Shown here: positions 25,198-32,396 of the stretch, piece by piece | How positions within the stretch are numbered: position 1 is the stretch's first letter | Layout: each line of letters starts with the position of its first letter | Assembly (NCBI GenBank): GCA_905478795.1 | Contig: CAJQJX010000068.1 | Span: forward strand, 1 to 47,483 | Length of the DNA: 47,483 nucleotides | Reading direction: 5' to 3' | Origin: an uncultured Flavobacteriales bacterium | GTDB lineage: Bacteria; Bacteroidota; Bacteroidia; Flavobacteriales_D; Sanyastnellaceae | The notes under the pieces: model-generated | Databases searched by the model: none | Told to the model about the DNA's origin: nothing | Seen by the model: the letters and a program-made list of their open reading frames with translations, nothing else | Made by a program: the position numbers and the translations under genes

Positions 25198-26241
25198 TTA
25201 ACGCGACAACAGGTGATGGGCGCAGCGGTTCATCCGCAAGCGCAAGGTGTACATCCAATAGCATAAAGCCCCCCATCCGATCACGGCTGGATAGAACACG
25301 GCCCTGAGGCTGTTGTCGAGGTCATAGCTGTTAAATCCGGGGTTGCCATCCTTTCCAGGATGCAGGCTTTCTGTGTAGCGGGGGAGGACCATGAGCAGGA
25401 TAACCAGCATCACGAAAGCAAAAACGTTGTAAACCGCTGCGAGTCTGCCCACCCTGTCGTCGTCGCCCATGGCGGACCTCAACACGAGGTAGCCGGAATA
25501 CAGGAGTACAGTGACCAAAGCGCCATTGAGCTGAGGGTCGGACACCCACCAAGCCCCCCATGTCCAGCGGGCCCAAAGCGATCCGGTGGCCAGGCCAAGC
25601 AGCCCGAATACAAGTCCTGTTTTGACAGCAGCTTCAGCCCGCATGTCCCAGCCGATACTGTCTGTGCGCAATTGGGCCAGTGAGGCTACAAAGCCGAGGC
25701 CCATGATGAAGAACATGGCAAACCACATTGGAACATGCCACAGCAAATTGCGGATGCTCTCCATGATGTTGGGCTGATAGGGAAAGCTGAAGCCCAAGTC
25801 TGGCTCCTGAGGATCTGGGGCTGAGGCGCTAAATTCAGGGGGGACATCGCCTTTGGCAGCGTCCTCAACAAAGCAGGCATTGCCCAAGAAAAGGGTGCCA
25901 GATGCCGGAGTAAAGAGGTAAGCGTCCAGCGCACGGGAGGGCATCGTGGGCGGGACATCGATTTGAATGCGCACGCTGTGCGGTGTGATGGCGACGACAT
26001 CAGTGCGGATCAGCTGATCCCCACTGCGCAATACCACATCGAAAGATGCCGGAAGGTCTTCTGAGGTCGCAAAGGGCTGGCCCACGGCTACGAGGTCCAC
26101 GACTTGGGGCGCTACCGAGAGTTGGGATGGGGTGGCGGATACCAGGCCAGGTTGTAACGGCGTGCAAAACCCTCGAACAACAACATAGGTCAACAGCAGC
26201 ACGCTACCGCCTTTCCAAAACCAATTCCAACTGCCTTTCAT
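25198..26241 (-). CDS. ccmC: Heme-handling protein CcmC with periplasmic insertion
   Basis: CcmC presents heme to CcmE at the outer face of the inner membrane. The core is clear: His169 in LLWHVPMWFAMFF, the WWD motif in WTWGAWWVSDPQLNGALV (about 226-243), and His294 in ESLHPG. These are the two heme ligands and tryptophan platform of the family. Oddly, TM1 (about 10-27) is separated from the first His TM by about 130 residues of soluble, beta-rich sequence (about 30-160), where E. coli has about 20. The ATG at 26241 overlaps the ccmB stop as ATGA; an open frame upstream to 26667 is out of context and overlaps ccmB. Length 347 residues against about 245 in E. coli. Confidence 0.92.
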   Translation of the reverse strand: MKGSWNWFWKGGSVLLLTYVVVRGFCTPLQPGLVSATPSQLSVAPQVVDLVAVGQPFATSEDLPASFDVVLRSGDQLIRTDVVAITPHSVRIQIDVPPTMPSRALDAYLFTPASGTLFLGNACFVEDAAKGDVPPEFSASAPDPQEPDLGFSFPYQPNIMESIRNLLWHVPMWFAMFFIMGLGFVASLAQLRTDSIGWDMRAEAAVKTGLVFGLLGLATGSLWARWTWGAWWVSDPQLNGALVTVLLYSGYLVLRSAMGDDDRVGRLAAVYNVFAFVMLVILLMVLPRYTESLHPGKDGNPGFNSYDLDNSLRAVFYPAVIGWGALCYWMYTLRLRMNRCAHHLLSR

Positions 26242-26930
26242 GCCCGCCAAATGTAGGGGAAGAGAATACATGCGATGGTGGCTGTTCCAGCGCCCAATGC
26301 CCCCAAAAAGACGGGGTATTCCACCAGCATGACCCAAGGTTCGTCGGACAAAGCACCGCGCGTGAGGCGGGTGGCGAGGATGAGTTGGGGCAATAGCAAG
26401 GGGAGGCCCAAAACGGCGGCCAGTGCTCCGCTTCCATTGCGAACCTGTGAGGCGACCGCGGAAACAAAGACCAAAGTGGTGGTCATGGACAGCCCGCCGA
26501 GCCAGGCGCCGAGTACCAAGAGGCCAGGTTTTCCTGGGCTTTCGATGCCTTGAGGCCACCCCAAGAAAAGAAGGAAGGCCCCGAGTACAACGGCCGTCAA
26601 GGCCGTTGTGGTCAACACGGCATGAAACAGCTTTCCCAACATGAGCCCGAGCGGCTCCGCAGACCACTGCAGGTATCGCCGCACATTGGACCGCTCACGG
26701 TCAAACAGACGTCCAATGGCCGTGAATCCACTAAACAAGTGAACCAGCCACAGCATGGCAGTCCAGGCGGCCGCGCCAGTGTGCTGGTCAGAGGCCTGGA
26801 AGGCGACATAAACGGAGGCTATGGCAAAGAGTCCGACAGCAGCCAATTGGTGGCCTTGGCGCCATTCAAGTTGCCATTCGAGGCGGGCCACTGTTCCTGC
26901 GGTCCGCAAGGTGTGCAGGGTCTGGCCCAT
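26238..26930 (-). CDS. ccmB: Heme exporter subunit CcmB
   Basis: CcmB is the membrane subunit of the CcmAB ABC transporter that powers release of holo-CcmE. The 230-residue product has six hydrophobic segments. An N-terminal cytoplasmic stretch (VARLEWQLEWRQ) is followed by FSGFTAIGRLFDRER, which resembles the E. coli segment LLSLDRLFRDD-x-DG. The C-terminal half includes LAAVLGLPLLLPQLIL. The ATG at 26930 shares one base with the exonuclease stop (TGATG). No ccmA ATPase gene is in the window, so the partner must lie elsewhere. Confidence 0.9.
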   Translation of the reverse strand: MGQTLHTLRTAGTVARLEWQLEWRQGHQLAAVGLFAIASVYVAFQASDQHTGAAAWTAMLWLVHLFSGFTAIGRLFDRERSNVRRYLQWSAEPLGLMLGKLFHAVLTTTALTAVVLGAFLLFLGWPQGIESPGKPGLLVLGAWLGGLSMTTTLVFVSAVASQVRNGSGALAAVLGLPLLLPQLILATRLTRGALSDEPWVMLVEYPVFLGALGAGTATIACILFPYIWRA

Positions 26931-27487
26931 CAACTGAGTTTCAAGCTGGGAATGTTGGCCGCTACTTTACAGAACAGCTCGGCCATATTGCGGGCATCGT
27001 CAATGGCCCTGTGTTCAGTGCCAGACCAATTGATCCCTTCTTCCTCAAGGGCTTTTTTCAGGCCCACCTGGTTTTGGGACTTCTTCCATTTGCCAAAGTG
27101 CTTCTGGAAGCAAACGTGGGCATCGAGCCAATCCAACTGCATGTTGTGCAGGGCGGCATCGGTGATCAACTGACGCTTGTCAAAGTCCCCCCAGCTCATG
27201 GGAATCACGTCGGCTTTGCCGACGCCCATCCAGTCTTCGTAGTCTTCCATGACTTCGTCGAATTGTGGCGCAAAGTCAATGTCGGATTGCCGAATGGAGG
27301 TGAGGGAGGTACAGAATTTGCTGATGACGGGATGCACCGAAGGCCTCACAAACGCACAGTACTCCGAGACGATTTCAAGGTCTGCATTGACCTTGACAGC
27401 TCCTACCTCAATAATTTCCACTCGCTTCGGACGGCTTGTCCGCCAGCACGTGGCTTCGAGGTCATACAAGATGAACGCCTTCTCCAT
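26930..27487 (-). CDS. DEDDh 3'-5' exonuclease, ERI1/KapD-like
   Basis: This 185-residue exonuclease domain protein has the DEDD metal-binding set: Asp and Glu in YDLEATCW (about residues 8-12), Asp in SWGDFDKRQL (about 102), and His with Asp in HRAIDDARNMAELF (about 161-166). The WGDFDKRQL form is close to the ERI1/KapD branch rather than DNA polymerase epsilon chains. Substrate (RNA or DNA) is not readable. The ATG at 27487 gives the family length; the frame is open to 27715 but the extra residues look unrelated. TATCTTCG, a -7-like element, lies 6 nt before this ATG, so the ccm-yidC run may start here. Confidence 0.88.
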   Translation of the reverse strand: MEKAFILYDLEATCWRTSRPKRVEIIEVGAVKVNADLEIVSEYCAFVRPSVHPVISKFCTSLTSIRQSDIDFAPQFDEVMEDYEDWMGVGKADVIPMSWGDFDKRQLITDAALHNMQLDWLDAHVCFQKHFGKWKKSQNQVGLKKALEEEGINWSGTEHRAIDDARNMAELFCKVAANIPSLKLS

Positions 27488-27567
27488 GCTCTGCGAAGAT
27501 AGCTTGAGCACGGCGGGTGACAGGAGTTCTTGGTCGTTGTTGGGAAGTTGGGGGGTGCGGTTCGAAA

Positions 27568-28182
27568 TCAGCGCTCTTGGCTCAATGCCCAAGGAGGCCC
27601 GGAATGGCCTTCCAAACGGTGAGCATGGATGATGTGTTCGATGGCTGCATCTTCGCCCGAAGCATCGTATTCGCTTTTGAGGTCGTGACCGAAGAGCCGC
27701 GCAAGTCCTTGCCACATAAATGCGCTGAGGCGGCCTTTGAGTTCTTGAACCACACCAAAAGTTGTTTGGTTGGCCTGTCGGTCAATGAGGCGAATCAGTA
27801 TGACACCTTCACGCACAGTTAGTCGGCGCAGCTCTCCTTCGAAACGCAGCTTGAGTGCATCTTCTCTTGCTTGAATGATCGCTTTCCGCTCTTTTGAATG
27901 GGGTATTCCTTGAAGTTCCGCTTCAAGGCTATCCATAGCTAGGCCTGCATAAACAGCGTAAGGCCAGACTTTTATGACCCTTTTCTCAAGACGGCTGTAC
28001 CGTTTTGAACCCGGCTGAGTGCGGTGTTCAATGGGGATGCTTGGACCAGGCAGGATGACGGCTTCATCCAAGTGAACCAGAGGCGGCAAGCTGTCCGTCT
28101 GCGCCAGCGCATACCCGGGCAACATGACCGCACAAAACAGCACGGACAGGAAGAGGCAAGCACATGTGGTTTGCAGGGACAT
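27568..28182 (-). CDS. DUF4294 protein, exported
   Basis: This 204-residue protein has a signal peptide (about residues 1-28, ending GYALAQ) and a mature domain with RLEKRVIKVWPYAVYAGLAM and a charged helix LKLRFEGELRRLTVREGVILIRLIDRQ split by short loops. Conserved positions fit DUF4294, found almost only in Bacteroidota; function unknown. The start at 28182 is preceded by AAAGGAGG (28185-28192), a full Shine-Dalgarno-like sequence that is rare in this window, though only 2 nt from the ATG. It follows the biotin carboxylase gene by 40 bp. Confidence 0.85.
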   Translation of the reverse strand: MSLQTTCACLFLSVLFCAVMLPGYALAQTDSLPPLVHLDEAVILPGPSIPIEHRTQPGSKRYSRLEKRVIKVWPYAVYAGLAMDSLEAELQGIPHSKERKAIIQAREDALKLRFEGELRRLTVREGVILIRLIDRQANQTTFGVVQELKGRLSAFMWQGLARLFGHDLKSEYDASGEDAAIEHIIHAHRLEGHSGPPWALSQER

Positions 28183-28222
28183 CGCCTCCTTTGAACGTAA
28201 AACGTGCAAAAAAGTTGCCGTG

Positions 28223-29749
28223 TCAATCCTCATATCGGCCACGCCATCCTGAAGCCGGTGCAGGTTGTGATGGGCTCGAGGCGCTAGAGTTGGACGGTTG
28301 TTGACCCGCCGAATCCAAAACGGCGGTGACGGCGGACCAGTCCAGCGGGGCTTGGCGGGCTTCATTGTAGGATGCAAAACGCTCGGCGTCAAAGTGCGCG
28401 CCTACAAAACCCGTATCGAATTTTCCTGAAACAAAAGCGGGGTGGTCGAGCACAAAACGTCCGAAATCGAGGGTGGTTTCTACGCCTTGGATGACGTATT
28501 CATCGATCGCCCTGCGCAGCCTTTCTAAGGCTTGTTGACGGTCCATGCCGTGGGCACAGAGTTTCGCAATCATGGGGTCGTAGTAAATGGAGATCTCGTC
28601 CCCGGTCTCCACGCCTGCATCGACCCGAATCCCAGGACCTTCGGGGGCAATGTGGGCGGCCAAGGTGCCTGTTGATGGCAAGAATCCAGAGGGCACGTCT
28701 TCGGCGTATACCCGCAATTCAATGGCGTGGCCTTGAATCTTGAGCGCTTCTTGGGTCAACCTCAATGTTTCCCCCTTGGCGATGCGGATTTGTTCTTCGA
28801 CCAGATCCACCCCAGTGATCATCTCCGTGACGGGATGCTCCACTTGCAGACGGGTGTTCATCTCAAGGAAGAAGAAGTCGCGGTTGGCATCGACCAAAAA
28901 TTCCACCGTGCCGGCCCCCACGTATCCGCAAGCGGCGGCGCAATCCAATGCACACTGTCCCATCCGTTGGCGCAGGGCATCGTCCAGCAATGCGCTGGGC
29001 GCTTCTTCGACCACCTTTTGATGGCGGCGCTGAATGCTGCATTCCCGTTCAAAAAGGTGCACACCATTGCCGTGGGCGTCGCAGAGGACTTGAATTTCGA
29101 TGTGGCGGGGTTCGGTGACAAACCGTTCCAAAAAGACGGCGCCATTGCCGAATGCGCTGGTGGCCTCGCTCATGGCGCGCTCTGTTTCGCTGCGCAGTTG
29201 GGCCGGGTCGTGCACGACGCGCATGCCTTTTCCACCGCCGCCAGCGCTGGCTTTTACCATGACAGGAAAACCGATTTCAGCGGCCAGGCGCTCCGCTTCA
29301 TCGAGGTCCGTTACTTCGCCATCGGAGCCGGGCACGAGCGGGACGTTCTGTGCTGCCACTGCCGCTTTGGCAGAGAGTTTGTCGCCCATGGTTTGGATGC
29401 TATCAGGACGGGGACCAATGAAGGCCATGCCCGCATCCTCCACCGCTTGAGCGAAAGCGGCGTTTTCGCTCAAAAATCCGTAGCCGGGATGGATGGCATC
29501 CGCTCCTGTAGCCTGGGCTGCTTGGATGATGCGTTCGGGAATCAAGTAGGATTCAGATGCAGTGGCGGGCCCAATGTGCACGGCCTCGTCAGCATAGCGT
29601 GCAAAGGGCATGTCCGCATCGACATCTGAGTATACCGCTACGCTCTGGAGTCCCATGGAGCGGACCGTTCTCATGATGCGCAGTGCAATTTCGCCCCGGT
29701 TGGCGATCAAGACTTTGTGAATGGGGCGTGGGAATGCAGGACTGGACAT
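28223..29749 (-). CDS. Biotin carboxylase subunit of an acyl-CoA carboxylase
   Basis: The enzyme uses ATP and bicarbonate to carboxylate biotin on a carrier protein. This 508-residue product has the ATP-grasp glycine loop KASAGGGGKGMRVV, the biotin-site signature ECSIQRRHQKVVEEAP, the catalytic EMNTRLQVEHPVTE and the C-terminal RVYAEDVPSGFLPSTG. The FDTGFV segment near the C-terminus followed by a Ser/Pro-rich linker is longer than E. coli AccC (449). This suggests a propionyl- or methylcrotonyl-CoA-type alpha subunit, but no biotinyl domain is attached, and neither a carrier nor a carboxyltransferase gene lies nearby. It follows the SDR gene by 21 bp. An accC symbol is possible but not certain. 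Confidence 0.93.
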   Translation of the reverse strand: MSSPAFPRPIHKVLIANRGEIALRIMRTVRSMGLQSVAVYSDVDADMPFARYADEAVHIGPATASESYLIPERIIQAAQATGADAIHPGYGFLSENAAFAQAVEDAGMAFIGPRPDSIQTMGDKLSAKAAVAAQNVPLVPGSDGEVTDLDEAERLAAEIGFPVMVKASAGGGGKGMRVVHDPAQLRSETERAMSEATSAFGNGAVFLERFVTEPRHIEIQVLCDAHGNGVHLFERECSIQRRHQKVVEEAPSALLDDALRQRMGQCALDCAAACGYVGAGTVEFLVDANRDFFFLEMNTRLQVEHPVTEMITGVDLVEEQIRIAKGETLRLTQEALKIQGHAIELRVYAEDVPSGFLPSTGTLAAHIAPEGPGIRVDAGVETGDEISIYYDPMIAKLCAHGMDRQQALERLRRAIDEYVIQGVETTLDFGRFVLDHPAFVSGKFDTGFVGAHFDAERFASYNEARQAPLDWSAVTAVLDSAGQQPSNSSASSPSQPAPASGWRGRYED

Positions 29750-29770
29750 GGTCCCACAAAAATGCGCGAT

Positions 29771-30598
29771 TCAGCGCAAGGGATAGCGCCGGGCAATCAA
29801 AGCTTCAAAAAACCGGTCTGGAAGTATGCGTTTCAGGCGGATGGCCAGCCGTTGAAGGGGAGGTGCCACTGTGATGTACAGCGGGGGTTTCTTTTGGTCC
29901 AACAATTTGAGGACGGCCTTGCCCATGTCTGCGGGGTCCTTCGCGTGAGCAACCTCTGCGTTCACCGCGTCACAAACGGCTTCGAAACCTGGGTTGATCG
30001 TGTGATTGGGATGGGCCACCCGGAGTCGGTTGGCATTGATGGCTGTCTTGAAATCCCCCGGCCTCAGCACGGTGACGCGCACCCCGTGGCGGGCGAGCTC
30101 CATGCTCTGGGCTTCGGCGATCAACTCTACTGCGGCTTTGGACGAACAGTAGACGCCGCGAAAGGGCAGGCCTACCACTCCAGCGACACTGCCCACGTGC
30201 AGCAAATGTCCTTGTGAGGCGATCAGATGTGGAATGGCTGCCCTGCTCACCGTGTGCAGTCCGACCACATTGGTGTGGTAAACGGTCAGTAACTCTTCTT
30301 CTGAGGTGTCACCCATAGCGCCCATCATGCCAATACCGGCATTGTTTACCACGGCATTCAGGCATCCCTCTTCCGTCACAATGGTGGAAATGGCTGCATC
30401 CACGGTGATGGGTTTGGTGACATCGAGGGCGATGCTGCCGGGAATTCCTGGCGCAGGATGAACGGTCTCGGATTTCCGTCCAGTGCCCCAAACGCGGTGC
30501 CCTGCGTCGGCAAGAACCTGTGCGATGGATGCTCCGATTCCAGTCGTGGCACCGGTAACAAGGACGACTTTGGCGTTCGGGAGGAAGGCGTCTGGCAT
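29771..30598 (-). CDS. Short-chain dehydrogenase/reductase
   Basis: This 275-residue NAD(P)-dependent oxidoreductase has the classical SDR pattern. The cofactor loop is VLVTGATTGIGASIAQ, NNAGIGMMG follows, then the catalytic Ser in HVGSVAGVVGLP and the Tyr-Lys pair in YCSSKAAVE. After that comes VTVLRPGDFKT. The C-terminal stretch with LKRILPDRFFEALI is like retinol-dehydrogenase-like SDRs. Substrate unknown. The ATG at 30598 lies only 22 nt from the 3' end of the SRP RNA. An upstream in-frame start inside that RNA gene is rejected. It probably heads an SDR, biotin carboxylase, DUF4294 transcript. Confidence 0.92.
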   Translation of the reverse strand: MPDAFLPNAKVVLVTGATTGIGASIAQVLADAGHRVWGTGRKSETVHPAPGIPGSIALDVTKPITVDAAISTIVTEEGCLNAVVNNAGIGMMGAMGDTSEEELLTVYHTNVVGLHTVSRAAIPHLIASQGHLLHVGSVAGVVGLPFRGVYCSSKAAVELIAEAQSMELARHGVRVTVLRPGDFKTAINANRLRVAHPNHTINPGFEAVCDAVNAEVAHAKDPADMGKAVLKLLDQKKPPLYITVAPPLQRLAIRLKRILPDRFFEALIARRYPLR

Positions 30599-30620
30599 AT
30601 CAGAAATATGGCAAAAAAGA

Positions 30621-30720
30621 GAGGGCAAGCGATTCCCATCGCACCGCTACGACCACTTACCCTTGCTGCCTTCCGGCCCTGGGGGGTTGAGTGGGAGCTG
30701 GCCGTGGGAGACTTGCCCTC
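30621..30720 (-). ncRNA. ffs: Small signal recognition particle RNA (4.5S-type)
   Basis: On the minus strand the ends pair as GAGGGCAAG with CTTGCCCTC, closing a 100-nt rod. At the tip lies CAGGGCCGGAAGGCAGCA, with the GGAA tetraloop and the flanking internal-loop bases (CAGG, AGCA) that bind the M domain of Ffh. This is the universal bacterial SRP RNA core. The 3' side runs into TCTTTTTTG (30612-30620), a terminator-like T-tract using the RNA's own closing stem. A TACCTTTG element sits just upstream. There is no Alu domain, so this is the short type. Confidence 0.96.
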
Positions 30721-30726
30721 CGTGGA

Positions 30727-30734
30727 CAAAGGTA
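30727..30734 (-). promoter_or_regulatory. Promoter -7 element of the SRP RNA gene
   Basis: TACCTTTG (minus strand) exactly fits TAnnTTTG and ends 6 nt before the predicted RNA 5' end at 30720. That is the spacing expected for a Bacteroidota promoter. No clean -33 TTTG is seen about 19 nt further upstream. Confidence 0.75.
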
Positions 30735-30794
30735 GGACAGTGATGGTTCCATTGTATGCCTGAGGTGTCGATATTGGGGCCGATTCGAACAAGG

Positions 30795-31373
30795 ATGTTA
30801 AAGCACGATACAGACGTCACTGAAATGTTAACGATGCGTCCGGCTATTCCCGGATTCTTGTTGGGGCATGGTGCGGCCGGGGCCGGTTTGGTATTGATGG
30901 GGTATTTGTTGGCATACTTGATCCGCTTCGAAGCTTTGCTTGGCCATTGGAGCACGCCTTATGTATTGACCGTGGTGGTTTCCGTGATGGTCATGGTTTT
31001 GCTGACCGTCCGCAAGGAGGAAGGGATGCTCAGTTTTGGACGTGCCTTTGGTTTGTCTTTGCTGGCTGGTTTTTTGGTTCGATTGGGCTACAACGCCTTC
31101 ATGCTCTTGCTGTTTCATGTCATTCGTCCGGATTTGGCCGATGCCTATGTTGGGCTCGTTGTGCAACAGGCAGAGGAAGCTATGGCGGCGTTCAATATGA
31201 TAGAATGGCCCGATATTGCTGAGATGGTGGAGGAGTCCACCCGATATTCTCTGACGCTAACAGGGCAGTTGGGTGATGCCTGTGCCAGCTTGATTTGGCT
31301 TGCTTTTGTGGCGGCCATTGTATCCCTTATTCTCAGAAGAAAGCCCCGAGATGGAGGGGGCTTCCGCGGCTGA
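30795..31373 (+). CDS. DUF4199-like four-TM membrane protein
   Basis: This protein has about 192 residues and four hydrophobic segments: GFLLGHGAAGAGLVLMGYLL, YVLTVVVSVMVMVLLTV, GLSLLAGFLVRLGYNAFMLL and LIWLAFVAAIVSLIL. Their spacing, and the short charged loop RKEEGMLSFGRAF between TM2 and TM3, match DUF4199, a Bacteroidota membrane family of unknown function. In-frame ATG choices are 30756, 30795, 30825 and 30834; 30795 is a compromise. The gene precedes a GT2 glycosyltransferase by 21 bp, a pairing I recall from other Bacteroidota, so a role in polyprenyl-linked sugar transfer is possible. Confidence 0.8.
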   Translation: MLKHDTDVTEMLTMRPAIPGFLLGHGAAGAGLVLMGYLLAYLIRFEALLGHWSTPYVLTVVVSVMVMVLLTVRKEEGMLSFGRAFGLSLLAGFLVRLGYNAFMLLLFHVIRPDLADAYVGLVVQQAEEAMAAFNMIEWPDIAEMVEESTRYSLTLTGQLGDACASLIWLAFVAAIVSLILRRKPRDGGGFRG

Positions 31374-31394
31374 CCTTTATCTTGCAGGAGCCCT

Positions 31395-32378
31395 ATGGAC
31401 ACCGATCAACTGACAACCTCTGCCCGTCCTGAATGCGATTTGAGCATTGTGGTCCCGCTCTTTAACGAAGAAGAGAGCTTGCCCGAACTCATGGCATGGA
31501 TTCACAGGGTCCTTCCCAACCGTCACTATGAGGTGGTGTTTGTGGACGACGGCTCTTCTGACGGTTCATGGAAGGTGGTGCAATCCCTTAAGGAGCAATA
31601 CGGTGATAAGGTTGTAGGGGTCAGTTTTGCCCGGAATCAAGGGAAAAGTGCAGCCTTGCATACGGGCTTTAAAGTGGTGCGCGGCAAGGTGGTGATCACC
31701 ATGGATGCCGATTTGCAGGACAGTCCGGACGAGATTCTAGAATTGGAGCGCAGGATTGTGGAGGAGGGGTTCGATTTGATCAGCGGTTGGAAAAAGAAGC
31801 GACACGACCCCATTACCAAGACAGTGCCGACCAAATTGTACAATTGGGCGACCCGCCGGGTAAGTGGGATTCACTTGCACGATTTCAATTGCGGCCTCAA
31901 AGCATACCGCAGGGAAGTTGTTCAGGCGGTGGAGGTCAATGGAGAAATGCACCGGTACATTCCTGTTTTGGCCAAACAAGCCGGCTTTTCCAAGATCGGT
32001 GAGCAGGTGGTTCAGCACCAAGCCCGCAAGTATGGCACCACCAAGTTTGGCCTTGAGCGCTTTGTAAATGGTTTCTTGGACCTGCTCACCATCTCATTCT
32101 TGGGCAGGTTCGGAAACAAGCCCATGCACCTTTTTGGCGTGCTGGGTACTTTGATGTTTGCCGGAGGCTTTGCACTTTTTGCAGGCATTGGAGGCTACAA
32201 ATTGTGGGCGCTGTATTCAGCATTACCGGCAAAGAACATTGCCGATATCAGTGCCTTCTACATTGCCTTGTGCTGCATGGTGATGGGATTGCAGTTGTTT
32301 CTCGCCGGGTTTTTGGGCGAGTTGGTCACGCGCAATGCGTCCAGCAGAAACGTCTACTCGCTCAAGGATACCCTCTGA
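31395..32378 (+). CDS. GT2 glycosyltransferase, polyprenyl-phosphate type
   Basis: This 327-residue membrane-bound glycosyltransferase belongs to the DPM1/GtrB/ArnC-like branch. The nucleotide-sugar site contains SIVVPLFNEEESLPEL, VFVDDGSSDGSW and the metal-binding MDADLQDSP. A middle part (SGWKKKRHDP, FNCGLKAYRREV) precedes two C-terminal TM helices (about 237-265 and 275-305). Such enzymes load a sugar onto undecaprenyl phosphate on the cytoplasmic face for later transfer to lipids or proteins. The donor is not readable. It follows DUF4199 closely and converges on mnmA with 18 bp between. Confidence 0.93.
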   Translation: MDTDQLTTSARPECDLSIVVPLFNEEESLPELMAWIHRVLPNRHYEVVFVDDGSSDGSWKVVQSLKEQYGDKVVGVSFARNQGKSAALHTGFKVVRGKVVITMDADLQDSPDEILELERRIVEEGFDLISGWKKKRHDPITKTVPTKLYNWATRRVSGIHLHDFNCGLKAYRREVVQAVEVNGEMHRYIPVLAKQAGFSKIGEQVVQHQARKYGTTKFGLERFVNGFLDLLTISFLGRFGNKPMHLFGVLGTLMFAGGFALFAGIGGYKLWALYSALPAKNIADISAFYIALCCMVMGLQLFLAGFLGELVTRNASSRNVYSLKDTL

Positions 32379-32396
32379 AAGGGGGCAGAGTAGGCT

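Noticed and set aside
26242-26667. N-terminal extension of CcmC by about 140 residues
   Set aside because: It overlaps ccmB in another frame and lies upstream of an ATGA-coupled start with a proper TM1.
28727-29629. 300-codon open frame on the plus strand opposite the biotin carboxylase gene
   Set aside because: It is antisense to a fully conserved biotin carboxylase and its translation shows no domain pattern; long shadow frames are expected at this GC.
30376-30792. Minus-strand reading frame across the SRP RNA gene, and an in-frame upstream start for the SDR inside it
   Set aside because: The region is the SRP RNA; the SDR family pattern begins just after the ATG at 30598.
31341-31363. 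AAGCCCC/GGGGCTT hairpin at the end of the DUF4199 gene
   Set aside because: It lies within the coding end, has a 9-nt loop and no following T-run, so I do not call it a terminator.
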